64,000 nt of DNA from Hibiscus mutabilis (taxonomy: Eukaryota > Streptophyta > Magnoliopsida > Malvales > Malvaceae), in contig CM033752.1 of the NCBI GenBank assembly GCA_019671005.1, forward strand, positions 2,852,001 to 2,916,000, written 5' to 3'. The notes beneath the pieces were generated by a model. The model saw only the letters and a list, made by a program, of their open reading frames with translations. It was not told the DNA's origin and did not search any database. This document shows positions 36,211 to 47,952 of the stretch, piece by piece (positions within the stretch are counted from its first letter, which is position 1; every line of letters starts with the position of its first letter). Position numbers and translations under genes: made by a program.

Positions 36211-36526
36211 AGGATAATTATCTCATATATAGCGGTGAAAACTTTTTATTTTCACGAGCGTCTTAATTTTTAGTTTATGGGTTTTAGTGTATGAGTTTAG
36301 AATTTAGGGTTCATGGTTAGAATTTAGGGTTTAGGGTAATATGGTTAGGGATTTAGGTTTTAACCTATAAACCCTAAATTTTAACCCTAAAAGTCTATCA
36401 ACAACCCTAAATTCAAAACTACTATACTTAAAACCCTACACCCTAAATAGAGTCCCTAAACCCTAAAACTAAGGCAATTGTGTAAACAAAGTTTCCACAA
36501 ACTCTTGTCCATGAAATAATTATCCT
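36211..36526. mobile_element. foldback MITE with telomere-like interior, copy A
   Basis: The left end AGGATAATTATCTC pairs with the right end ATAATTATCCT. The interior has TTTAGGGTTTAGGGTAATAT on one side and CCCTAAAACTAAGG and ACCCTAAATTTTAACCC on the other. TATTTTT flanks both ends (36204-36210 and 36527-36533). Confidence 0.7.
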
Positions 36527-36533
36527 TATTTTT

Positions 36534-36902
36534 AGGGTAATTATTCCAAGCACAAGCGCTTGTGGAAACTTTTTTCCACAAACACCTAGTTTTTAGGGTT
36601 TAGGGATTTTGTTTAGAGGTTTTATTGGACGAGTTTTGAATTTAGGGGGTGTGGTTAGAATTTATGGTTTAGGTTAAAATTTGGGGCTTATATGTTAAAA
36701 CATAAATCTCTAACGATATTACCCTAAACACTAAACCTAAACCCTAAATTCCAATCCTAAACACTAAATTCTAACCATAAACCCTAAATTCTAATTTCTA
36801 AACCACTACACTTAAACCCATAAAACCTAAACCATAAGCTAAGTCCCTAAACATTAAAACTAAGGCGATTGTAGAACTTTTCGTTTTCGTTGCCAGGGAT
36901 AT
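36534..36902. mobile_element. foldback MITE with telomere-like interior, copy B
   Basis: It starts AGGGTAATTATTCCAAGCAC one base after the TATTTTT that ends copy A, and has the same interior with TTTAGGGTTTAGGG and mirrored CCCTAAACCC words. The right end is near GCCAGGGATATTTTTTC; the exact base is uncertain. Confidence 0.65.
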
Positions 36903-37458
36903 TTTTTCTTATTTTTATTGTATAATTATATTTCACTTTATTTATAGTTAATAATACCAAACTGCAATATCAGTTAAACCCATTATAATTAGAATAATTT
37001 TTTTATCATGATCTTAATACTAAGGATAAATTGGCTGTTATATGTGAAATTACAAAAAAGAACAAGCATATTTGGTCGGTTAGTCAAGCTGATCATCTTT
37101 ATTAGAACCTACTAGAAGCACTCATTTTCTTCCCCTAGAGTCTCCTCATCCCCTCCTCCCTATGTACGATTAGGATTAGATAAAATTTATCAAAAAATAT
37201 ATGTACATGTTCAAATCGCACCTTAAGACTATTCAAAAAAAGGGAAAAAAAACATAATATTAGTGACGATTGTGTAAAACAAAACGCTCGGTGATCAAAA
37301 AAAAAAACAATATTAGTTTGATGACTTAACGATGTAATTTTCGCATTGCAAAAATGCTTGGAACTTCAAACTACACGGGCTAAATTGGTCTTCCAAGGGT
37401 GGTGCCGCGCAGCACTGTTCGTCTCTCTTGCTCTCAGAAAGCTCTCTAAAACCCTGAA
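36903..37458. other. 5' flank of the GUF1 pseudogene
   Basis: AT-rich sequence. The frame at 37346-37606 overlaps the old 5' leader and first codons of GUF1 in another frame and is not a separate gene. Confidence 0.5.
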
Positions 37459-38221
37459 ATGGGTTCCTTATTCAGAGCTTCAAAAACCCTTAGACCCACC
37501 CCGAAAATACTTTCCTTCATTGTCTTCAATCAACAACCCCTTTGCTTTTGGCTTATGTCAAAGATATTGCTCCCATTCTCGTCAAAACAGTAATCTGCTC
37601 CAATAGATTTGAGTCGATACCCCATTGAAAAAATAAGGAACTTTTCAATTATAGCCCATGTTGATCATGGAAAGTCTACTTTAGCTGATAGGGTTTTGGA
37701 GCTTAACGGGACAATTAAGAGAGGCCATGGTCAGCCTCAGTATCTTGACAAATTGCAGATAATTTCCCCTTTTCATTAAGGTATTGACATTGCAATAGTT
37801 GGTTTAAAGAGAAACTAGAATTGGGTAATTGTTATCTTTTAATGTAAATGTTAAATTTGGTTTAAAATGAGAATAAAAATTAAAGAGTTTGAGTTTAGCT
37901 TTGGTTTAAAGGTGCAAACTTGATGATGTTTTGGATGTTATTAGGTAGAGAGGGAAGGGGAATAAGTGTTAAAGCTCAAACAGCGACTATGTTCCACTAA
38001 CACAAGTTCCGTGGATGTGATGAGCCTTCGGCTTTTCTGCTAAATCTGATCGACACACCAGTTCATGTGGACTTCAGTTATGAGGTGTCTAGATCTCTGG
38101 CAGCTTGCCAAGGTGCTCTTTTGGTTGTTGATGCTGCCCAAGGTGTTCAAGCGCAAACCGTTGCAAACTTTTATATTGCTTTTGAATCTAACTTGACCAT
38201 AATACCTGTCATAAACAAGTT
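37459..38221 (+). pseudogene. GUF1/LepA mitochondrial translation factor, 5' part (broken)
   Basis: GUF1 (EF4/LepA) is a GTPase that acts on mitochondrial ribosomes during translation. From the ATG at 37459 a leader-like N-terminus leads, after a frameshift at about 37590, to the GTPase domain: FSIIAHVDHGKSTLADRVLE (G1, 37640-37700) and GHGQPQYLDKLQ. An intron follows (about 37759-37944) whose donor reads AT in place of GT. The next exon has a one-base deletion in the ERERGI region (about 37957), a stop at about 37998, and DTPVH in place of DTPGH (valine at 38061) in the G3 motif. The match stops at VINK of the G4 motif, where the LTR begins at 38222. It is dead in several independent ways. 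Confidence 0.88.
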
Positions 38222-38415
38222 TGTAACACCTAGTAAAAAAATAAATAAATAAGGAAAAGGGAAAATTGCAGCCAAGGGGGTTCAAGCGCAAACCGTTGCA
38301 AACTTTTATATTGCTTTTGAATCTAACTTGACCATAATACCCGTCATAAACATGTTTGTAACACCTAGTAAAAAAATAAATAAATAAGGAAAAGGGAAAA
38401 TTGCAGCCAAGGGGG
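38146..38415 (+). repeat. 135-bp tandem duplication spanning the GUF1-LTR junction
   Basis: The block beginning TTCAAGCGCAAACCGTTGC at 38146 is repeated from 38281. Each copy contains the end of the GUF1 exon followed by the first 59 bp of the LTR (TGTAACACCTAG at 38222 and again at 38357). The two copies differ at only a few bases (for example cctgtc and cccgtc), so it is younger than the insertion. Confidence 0.85.
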
Positions 38416-41400
38416 TTTGAACCTATGACCTTGGCATTGGCTGCAAAAACAAGAGGTGTAACTTGAGCTAGAGCACATTTCTAAGATGGGTTACCTTTAA
38501 TAAATAATAATCTTGTTCCGGTTCGATTACCATACAAGCAATAAAACCCATATCTGACCCTTCATCTTCCATTATTGGAACCAAATTCCAGAAATTTCTT
38601 TAATCATTCTCTCTACTAACCATAATCGGCCGTAGTCCGATTAAAGCCCACCGCCCGTCCGTGTCGTGCACCGCCACCACCAGAGTGTTCCCCAGCCTCG
38701 TCCGATCAAAACCCCTCAACCCCCAAGCCGTTTAGCCTCGTCGTTCGTCGGGAATCAATGTTCGAATTCTTGTCGAGATCTAGGGTTTTTGGTGTAATTT
38801 CTTGCAAATTTCGACAGTTTCAGTTGTTCGTTGGTGAAGCTGATAACATCACCGTCTTCCCCACCTCGAGGCGAACCAAGTCATAGCTGCCGATCATCCA
38901 ACCGTCAACGTCTAAGCTCCACCGGTGTTTGGCCGATTTAGTAAGTCTGGTAAGTTGCGGGCTGAATTATGATAAGTTTTTGCATGATTTTGAGTTGGGG
39001 ATTGATCTAAGTGAAGAACCCGGCCAAAAATGTGATTTTCATGCATTTTCGGGCCGTTTAAGGCTGCCCGTGAACTTTACGTGCCGGCCAAGACGATTTC
39101 CAGCCACCGTGAACGGTTTAGCTGTAAATTGATCCAATTTAATCCGGTTCGATCCGGTCTAACCCGGTTCAACCTGACCCGACCAACCCGATTCGATCCG
39201 ACCCGTTAACCGAGTTAACCCAGTGAGTCAACCCTACCGAGTCAACTCACCTGAGTCAAACTATTGACCGCTAATGTCAGCATTGATGGCTGATGTCAGC
39301 ATTAACCGTTGACTGTTGACCGATGACGTTAGCGTTGCTTTGACCAAAAAGTCTAAATTTTTTGAAAACCCATATTTTATGTTTTTTTACGTCCTAAGTC
39401 TATTTTTGAAGTCGGTTTTGTGAAATTCGAACCCGAAAGCCTCCAAATCAGACTGTGAACCCGAACTTGAGTTGTATTTAATTATTCAGTTAAAGTAAAT
39501 TGCGAATAAGGATTTATTTTGGAAATTGTGTAATTGAAGGTATTGGCACGTCTTTAAATTTGAGAGGTTGAAGGACGTTGATTTCCAACTCAAGAATGTT
39601 CGAATGAAGTATCTTGAAGCAACTAGTATAGCCTAAGTCCAGGTAATACACTACTACCTCTAGCATGCTTGATTATACATGTTGGTTTATGACTAATGTA
39701 TGAAATCATATTGAGTATGTCTTTGATTTCCGCTTAAGGCACATAACTTTGAGAATAAAAGAATGGTAATTATTACAATCTAAGTACTCGAATAAGAAAA
39801 TTGAGGAATCTTATGGATCCACTAGCTCAGTAATAATTAATAAAACTATTAATCTGCAATTTGGATGTTGATTATTAAAGAGTAAATTTCATATTGATTG
39901 TACATAAAAAATGACAAAAATACCTTTGACGCGTAAAATGACTAAATTACCCCCTGAAATGAATTGGAGTAACAGAGAACACTTGTGATTTAAGAAAAAC
40001 ATCTGATTCACCCAAAATTTTCTGAACTACTTGATTAAATCCTGGTAATAAGATTCAAACTCCTGATGATGAATAACAATCTAGAAATCTACATTTGTTA
40101 TTGATTCACCTAGAAACCTCATTGTACTGGAAAAGATACGGTAACAAGACGTAAACCTCTGAGAATGATAAGTACCTTGATTTAACCTAAACTCTGAATA
40201 AATCTATAAGGAGAAATTTATGGGAAACTTTTTGTATGTCAGATTAATCAAATTGTCAAAAAAAATACGAGATTGATTATAATGACTGAAATGAGTGAGT
40301 GAATAAGTAATACTAATTTGGTTGAATTGGAAAATGACCAAAATGTCACCGGGTTTTGAATTTCTAAATTAACTAAAATGTCGGGTATGCTCCTAGGTCT
40401 TGAAATAAATGGATGGTTTGGAAGGACTGAAAGGACCGAGATGACTTAATTAACATCAAGCGCGTTAATTATTGAAATACTCTCCTGACTAAAGATAAGA
40501 GGAAGATTAGAAAATCAAGAAATTTCTGATAGATTGCAAATGACCGTAATGCCCCTATGAGTTTGAGGCACAACTTATGTAAATCAGTCATTCTTAACAC
40601 TGTAACAATAATGGAAAAAATACTACACAAATACATTTTCAAACTTTCGAGGCTTGTTCTGAAATAATATGTGATAGTGATCTGTTCAAATGTACAACGC
40701 AGCCAGAACTAAATATTGAACACAGATAAGGTGTACCAATTTGAATGCTTGGAAAGCAATGCATTGATGAAATGTGTTTAGTGGAATGGCCTTGAAAGTC
40801 GGGCAAACCATTAGCAATCTTTAGCATCACAAATTACAGACTTAACCCTATCAGGGTCAAATTACTGAATCACCCCTTAAAGGTTAAAATAAGCAAAATG
40901 CCCTTATGGGCAAATTTACGGGAACTCTCCTGACATATCCGGAATCATGATTAATCTTCATGATTGGAAACCAATCTATCTATTTTGATCCCAAGTGATC
41001 CTCTTATCTAAAGTAAAAACAATGCTCCTAGTTTCTAATATCTGACACAAGTATGCCCGATTTATGGTTCCTAATACTTCGATTTTGCTAATTAAATATA
41101 TGTCTATATCCTGAATTTCGACGTACTGTTACTGATTACCGAATTGACCATTATTGTTTAAAACTGTTTTACTAGGTACTAAATATTAATTGAAGAGTGT
41201 AGCTTCAGCCCTGACCAGGCTGGTAATTCAACTCGTATTTAAGTTCCTAGCTTCGGCTGGAGTAATTCCGCTCGTACTAGGTTCCTAGTTTCGGCTAGGG
41301 TAATTATGCCCATGACCTAAAGTATTCCCTTAGGATGGTATCCTCGCCCAATGAGCCAGGGTTAATGCCCTTTTTGAGATCTTCTACTTCGGCAAGAGCG

Positions 41401-42259
41401 ATTTCGCCCGTATTAGGTTCCCATGCTTTGGCTGTGGAAATTTTGCCCGAGACCTAAGGTATTCCCTTAGGATGGTACCCACACCCAATGGGCTTCGGTT
41501 AATGCCGATATATGATACAGTTATGGGGAACTGTATACTGAAGTTCGGTTGGAGGGTAGATAAGAATTTAAAATGAACATTACTGCTACTTAAATTATGT
41601 GCTCATGAAATAAAAAGTTTATTGCATTCTTACAATTGTATTTATTAATTTAGCATTGTTGGAACACATAAAACTCCCTGGTTTAATTTAATCCTTCACT
41701 CTTCTGATTCTTCGGTTTATTAGGCTTCTCGCCTGATACTCGGTGATCGAATAAAGAACAATTTTATTACTTTCAGATATAATGTTGATTTAAAATAATG
41801 AACTGTATTTTGGAACTTGTTACTCGGAATACCTTGATAACTTCTTGCTCGGTCGTATACATGCTTGTACCTTTAGCATCTCTTGGTAGTTTTGTATTAC
41901 TGAGCTTTTCCAAGCTTACGTTGTTTTACCATCGCATGTTAGAAGAAATCTATCATGATTTTGTGACTGACATCAGTGCTTAGAGTTCTCCAGACATTGC
42001 TTTTGGAGTACAGTACTGGCACAGTTATTAGGCATGAGTGTTGCATATTGTTTTATGATAGTGTCTGTAAAACTCTTTCTGAAATTACTGTTATATGTTT
42101 AAATGTTTCTTGAGAGGGTATTTTAAACAAAAATTTGTTTTACAATTTAATATGTATTAAAAAATATTTTATGTGGATTTTTACTGTGGGTCAATCTTGT
42201 GACCCTAATGTGACCTCCTAGAATCCGATGTAATGTATAGGTGGGTTTAGGGGGTTACA
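38357..42259 (+). repeat. 5' LTR of the gypsy element in GUF1 (main copy)
   Basis: It starts TGTAACACCTAG and ends GGGGGTTACA, 3,903 bp, directly ahead of a primer-binding site. Near its start there is a tRNA-like stretch on the minus strand (about 38400-38480; GGTTCAAACCC as B box). At 39130-39360 there are repeated short words such as CCGGTTCGATCCGGT and CGAGTTAACCC. A tandem repeat lies at 41205-41510. It has no coding content. Confidence 0.8.
41205..41510 (+). repeat. tandem repeat inside the LTR, about 137-bp period
   Basis: GACCTAAAGTATTCCCTTAG with GATGGTATCC (from 41314) recurs as GACCTAAGGTATTCCCTTAG with GATGGTACCC (from 41451). Smaller words (TTCCTAGCTTCGGCTGGAG, TTCCTAGTTTCGGCTAGGG) repeat within it. 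Confidence 0.8.
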
Positions 42260-43700
42260 TTTAGTGGTATCAGAGCTTAGAGTTGTGTCATTTTGGGTAG
42301 ATCGACTGATCGTCTGTCTTAGAGTGTTTGGTAAATATATGCCCCTAAATTTTTACCGTACTTCTTTGCGCCGGGACTCTAATGTTGAATATATTCTGAA
42401 ATAAATGTATCTAAGCCTTCTGTCCTTTATGACTCAATTTTTGCTGGAAAAGAATGCACATGATGTATGTCTGTGTTTCATATTCACGTGATAGATCTGA
42501 ATCTGATTAAGAATCCGAGATGGTTGATTTCTGAAAATTAATGATTTGGTACATAATGTGATGAATGAATAAGTCTGTGTCATGATGTACGATGGATTCG
42601 AGAAAGATTAAAGGTTGGGCCTGATTCAGTCACAAAAATTATAATTGGAAAATTTGAAGTGTGTCAAGTTCTGTATCGTTATGATTTGACCATAATGAGA
42701 TTATCTGTGAAAAGTTTTTCTGCCAAAACCAAGTTATATGTATAAGACATTAGTAAATATGGTGAAAGCTTAGATTCTGAGATGATTCTGCAATATCCGA
42801 AAGGGGTAGTAATGTATGGATGTTATACTGGAAGTTATAGCATACATCGACGTTCGTCTGCTCCGTTATGGCTTGAGATGACTCCCAAGTGGAAGTAGGA
42901 TTGAATTACTATAAACCCTATTACTAGAATATCTCTAACCCCCTTGTATAAAGGATTTTGCCCGAGTGGCTGTTGGACAACTCGACAAGCTGACCATGTT
43001 ATGTGATTCAGAGAATTGATAGGCTGCATAGACTACAATTATATAATATATTTACTTATGATTGAGATTTGTTGTCAACCCTCTATTCTGAATAGCTTTG
43101 TATGAGGTTTTGAGTGTATAATTGAACTTCAGTGTAATTTCTGTCTGCAAATTGATGGCCAGTTTGATAGAGTAATTCAGATTTTGAAAGATACACTTCA
43201 AAGTGTATGATTGACTTTTGTGATAGTTGGGAATGTTCTATATCCCCGATTGAGTTTGCTTATAAGAACATCTACGAGTCAAATAATCGTATGGCACCGT
43301 AAGAGGTTTTGATGGTTACAAATATCGTATTCTGATCAACTAGCCTGAGAGGTATGATGGGAAAACTTTGGGCTCAGAATTGGTTCGAGATATCGAGGAG
43401 ACCGTCAGATTGATTTGTGACTGTCAGAGTCTTGTGATGATCGAAGAAGAAAAGATATTAAGTTTGGGGTTGGTGACCAAGGTCTTCTTAGGGGTATTCC
43501 CATAGAAGAAGGTTCTGAGATTAGGGCGTAAAGGTAAATTGAGCCCGAGATTCATAAGACCGTATCGTATTATGAAAAGAGTTGGACTGGTTGCTTATCA
43601 GCTCAAGTTGCCTCCCCAGCTTAGTCATATTCACGATGTTATTCATGTATCTATGTTGAGATAGTACCATCCGAATCTGAGTCATGTATTTCATGTATCT
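42260..43700 (+). mobile_element. gypsy element in GUF1, highly decayed internal region
   Basis: After the primer-binding site there is no readable gag, protease or reverse transcriptase; only the end of integrase remains. At about 43470-43690 the translation reads KVLRLGRKGKLSPRFIRPYR, VAYQLKLPPQLSHIHDVIHV and YHPNLSHV, the integrase C-terminus of a Del/Tekay-like element. No 3' LTR follows before the GUF1 3' part resumes, so most of the element is deleted. Confidence 0.75.
42265..42282 (+). other. primer-binding site of the gypsy element in GUF1
   Basis: TGGTATCAGAGCTTAGAG follows the LTR end after five bases, complementary to the initiator methionine tRNA end. Confidence 0.85.
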
Positions 43701-43759
43701 ATGTTAAGAAATTCATTGACAGGTTTGTTGTTTTAAAGTCTAATATTAGCTTCGGATGA

Positions 43760-44119
43760 ATTATAGTTAATACAGATGGTCCAACTCTAAATCTATTCAG
43801 GCAAATGTTTGAGATAACCATACAAGCTGCAGTTGGATCAAAGGTTATTGCAAGGGGTGTAAGTAACATGTCTTCCATTTCTTAAGATTCCTTCAAAGTT
43901 TTAACCACGTTTAATGTTCATTGGTTAGCTAAGCCTTTATATGCTGGATTTAGAATCTCGGCAATGAGAAAGAATGTCCTTGCAAAGTGTTATGGTGGGG
44001 ATGTTACTCGAAAGAGGAAGCTTCTAGAGAAAAAAAAGGAAGGAAAGAAGCAAATGAAGCGAGTTGGTTCGGTTGACATACCTCAAGAAACTTTTCATCA
44101 ACTGCTGAAGGTTTTATAG
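43760..44119 (+). pseudogene. GUF1/LepA, 3' part (broken)
   Basis: Two remaining exons are recognisable. The first reads RQMFEITIQAAVGSKVIAR (about 43798-43855). The second begins after an AG at about 43950 and reads ISAMRKNVLAKCYGGDVTRK and then MKRVGSVDIPQETFHQLLK, ending at a stop (44117-44119). This is the C-terminal domain of GUF1, in the same orientation as the 5' part at 37459. The middle of the gene (roughly domains II to the start of the C-terminal domain) is not present in the window. Confidence 0.88.
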
Positions 44120-45150
44120 TGTAGACTATATCAGCAATGATGCTGGTAAGTTCCAATGTATTTAGTTAATGGTTAATTCGACCCGAACTTTGTAGTTCAT
44201 GTATTCTCTTGTGCCAATGCCAGCAAAGCTCCTTCTGTCTGTGGTTTTCAGTGTCTACTAAGATACGAAATGAATTTGGTGATCAAAGGGATTTTTCCTT
44301 TCAACCCCATTTGTTGATGGTTTGGTAGAGAGGACGCTTAGAAACTGTTTTAAGATAGTTATAGCTAAAACTTAAGTTATGCCTTACATATTGAAGATAG
44401 TGTGGACTTTTGTATCCCAGTGAAACTTTAGTAGGCAACTGATATGGGACTCATGGCTCGGAATTTGTTGCATGAATGTACAACTGAAGTTATGAATTCA
44501 TCTTTTTTCAGGATTTTTTGCTATAAAGATTAAAGAACGGTCACAGCATACATAACTGTGAGAAAACCTGGTTGCAGAAGCTGTTGGAAAATCTCAAGCA
44601 GTAAACTGGATTTACCTGCATGCCTTTGAATAAACTGCCCTAGTTTTTGGATAGGGATTGTATTCATATCCATTAACCTTTTCATACTTAAAGATGATTT
44701 GCTTTATTTCACAGCAATGTAAGATTATAGAATTACTACAATTGTGCCACTGTGATTTTAATGGTAGTTTTACAGGTCTCCATTTGTTTTCTTTTTTGGT
44801 TGCAAGTCTCCATATTATTTGTTATAGAATCCATTCATTCACTGATTAAGTTTTGTGAATCCTTAATGTATTTTGTTTGTTTGTTAGAGGTATTTTTTTT
44901 TGTTTGTTAGAGGTTTTATACGAAATTATTCCAAAAATAGCAAATTTATCGACAATAGAAGACACTTTCATATGATAGATTGCGTGAAATTCGTACTGTG
45001 AAGTGTAAATATATGTGAATGAAGATGTTGGATCAAGTTATATGTGCAGTCGATGGATAACTTGATATTTTTATAAGGTTAATGCTCATATAAATGTCTA
45101 ACTTTGTATGGTTGATTACATGGTAAAACTATGCCAAGGAGATAATGTCC
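44120..45150. other. 3' flank of GUF1, nothing recognised
   Basis: AT-rich sequence without a recognisable gene. The frame at 44658-44849 has no domain. Confidence 0.45.
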
Positions 45151-45900
45151 ACGGCGTTGTCTAACTCTCTGGTATGGCCAAGGATATCAAAAACCATTTC
45201 CTGCAGATGAAATAGATACGAACGTGACATTGTTCGGCTTAGATGTTGAGCTCTTGACCAATCTGATTAAATAACTTTAATGATTCTTCGCCTTGTCCGT
45301 GGATTCCGAAGCCGGCAATCATAGCACTACGTTGAACGATATTCCTTCAAATACTTTTGTAAATTAGGACGTTAACTGCTTAATCAGGTGACAAGCACTT
45401 CATGTACATATCGATCAGAGTGGACGAAACTGAAACTTCTAAATCAAAGCCTCTTAGTTACAAGTTCATGATCCTCCGACCCTCATCTAAATCACGGGAA
45501 ACAGCACACGCTTGTAGTGCATCAGCGACGGTAACTGTGTTTGGTTGACATCCCTTGTTGATAATTTCACCGGAAAACTTGATGCTTCAACAGCAGCTCC
45601 GTTACGAGAATACCAACCAATCCTCGCGCTCCATGTTACATCTCTCCCCTTCTATCATCCTAAACAAATCTTCTGCTGCTTTTACAATACCTGTCTTTGC
45701 ATACAAATTCAACAATGCGTTAAAGATCAATAGATCATTCACTTTCAAACCCTCTCCTAATAACAAACCATATACACCTCTGCCGAGCTTAGACTGAAAC
45801 TACACTAGCGAGTGTTATGCAATCTGGATTGACACACTCCACTACCATTCTTGAGAAAAGGGCTCTAAACGGTTTGTATCTTACCAGTTGATCATCGAGT
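45150..45900 (-). pseudogene. PPR protein relic
   Basis: On the minus strand, typical plant pentatricopeptide repeat phrases are readable in changing frames: LLIFNALLNLYAKTGIVKAA (about 45690-45750), CQPNTVTVADALQACA (about 45500-45550), SSTLIDMYMKC (about 45410-45440) and IVQRSAMIAGFGIHGQGEES (about 45285-45345). Stops and frameshifts separate them. The family binds organelle RNA for editing, splicing or stability. No start or end is preserved; the first and last positions are approximate. Confidence 0.8.
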
Positions 45901-47940
45901 TTGATTGCCAGAACGTTGTAAATTGGCTCTTTTTGTTCGAGTGTTGTTCCTGTTTTATGGTACGTACTTATGGCTGGGTTTTCTCACTGCTTGTTTGTAG
46001 CTTTGGTCAGACTTTCAGTTTCTGTTGTGGATTATGTTTGATTGAGTAATACAGTTTTGGGTACTCTTTTTCTCTTTCTGCTATTCGGGTTATCTTTCGG
46101 ATTGACTTGGATATGAAGTGATTTTTTTAATTAGACCATTTTTTATTTAAAAAAAATAAAGTTATTCGATACACAAATTGTATAAAATTTAGATTACACA
46201 ACTTTATCTATTTTACAGTCTAATTAACAATTTTGATTAATCGGTTAACTATTTTACACAGTCTGTAATAGTATATAACATTAACTGATATTTGAAATTT
46301 TAAAAAATCGTTAACCGATCACGGATTGAAATTCACCGACCAGTCATTACTTCAGTTCAAACCGAAATGTGCACGCCACCCTAGCTGTGACATTTCCCCC
46401 CATAAATTCAGGCTAGAAGGCCTTGCTTTCATAGGTAATTTAATTACTACCTCCAATGGATTATTCTTTTCCAGAACGAACACTATTCAGTACAGGCTTT
46501 TTGAGTTCAAAAGGGTTACAGATGCAAATGAAACAAGTTCAATTATATTTCAAGCTAAACTTGGGCTTAGACCTGTATTTGATCAGGATCGAGCCGAACT
46601 CGAGCAGTTCAAATTTATTTCAATACAAACTCAAGCTTAGACAAGGGTATTTTATTGAGGTCGATCCGAGCTTCGAGAAGTGAGTTTCGGATCGAGCTTC
46701 TCACTATTGAAGCTCCACTCGATTCAACCTAAGTGAGGATCAGGACTTGGTTTTGCACTCCTTTTACAAGGATAGTTTCAGCCTGCAAAGTTTTCGTTAA
46801 TCTACTTTGAAAGTTCATGATTTCCATTTCCACAAGCCTTCCGCAGGGGGGGGGGGACAAACAAACAGACAGAGTTAGGTATTATAGTCAGCCTGCAAAG
46901 TTTGCATTGATGCATAAACCACAAAGATAAATGCCAGAAAAGAAAAAGTACTTGGATTGTAAGCAGCTTGAATTGACCAGGCAAAAGCAAAGCTTTTGAA
47001 ATGGTAAGTGGCAAAAGGCAGTTCCACGGAACAAGCCGCGAGCAAGAAATCGAGGAAGTTTACAGCGTAAGGAATAAAGCAGTTGCTAAAATCCATTGCC
47101 TCGTCAATATTTATATGCAAGAGATACAACAGAATTGCAATTACTGGAGCCAACAATAGTTTGTGGCACATTCTCTCCAACAAACAGTCACAAGAGGCTG
47201 CATTTGGTTAAAAATAACAAAAGAACAACACTTGTTAGACTTGCTACGCCGAACTAGTGCTCGATCCTGAGGATTTTCTATGTTGCACATCAGTCCTTTC
47301 AAATTCTTTTAAATATCCTTATTAAAAACATATCTGGATCCTAAAAGAGGGCTATGTCTATAAGGTACGACTCTGTGTGCAAATGTGCCTTGAACCAAAA
47401 AAGCAGCAGACTAGACACCTAGTTCATATTCCATACAGAAATTTGAAATTCTATTTCACCAATATGATTCATAGGGATGTCCTACACTGTATGCCTCATA
47501 TCAGCACTAAGTTATAAACTTCAGGTTGAAAAAGATGGCAGGATAAATAGCCATAATCTGGCTATAGAAGTGCACTGCAATTCAACAGGTATCTCAAAGG
47601 AAGCTAGTCACAGGCCAAGTCTTGCATTATCTACAAATGAACAACTTCAAGAGCACATGCATGGTCTTTCAAATGGATATATAGTTGCATCCCCAAAAAC
47701 AATTGGAAGCAGGCAAACATCACAGATACCATAAAATGCTTCTGTATCATACAATTGACATTCATCCAGCATGCAAGGAAACTACAGCATTTTGACAGAT
47801 TATATAATGAAAATTTGAGAAAGGAAACAGAATTCTCTTAAAATTTCAGAAAGTCTAGAGTAAAACTAGGTTTCGATTTTGGGACTTACCATTCTCAACA
47901 GGAATACATGTGTTCTACTAAGTTCAAATGATACAGACTG
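45900..47940. other. intergenic, nothing certain
   Basis: The region holds a GAGCTCG/TTCGAGC-rich stretch (46560-46740), a run of about 12 G (46846-46857) and the 3' flank of the gene at 47953. A hydrophobic frame at 46875-47183 (-) matches no family I know. Confidence 0.45.
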
Positions 47941-47952
47941 TTTCATTAACTT

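Noticed and set aside
36290..36470. Interstitial telomere
   Set aside because: TTTAGGG and CCCTAAA words face each other in an inverted repeat and recur at 50850-51090 in the same element, so this is a MITE family.
46846..46857. Run of about 12 G as a regulatory G-quadruplex
   Set aside because: A single homopolymer; length is unreliable in assemblies and there are no neighbouring G-runs.
46875..47183. Hydrophobic 102-residue frame on the minus strand
   Set aside because: It matches no family I recognise, lacks a clear promoter or splice context, and lies in the 3' flank of the 47953 gene. It may be chance.
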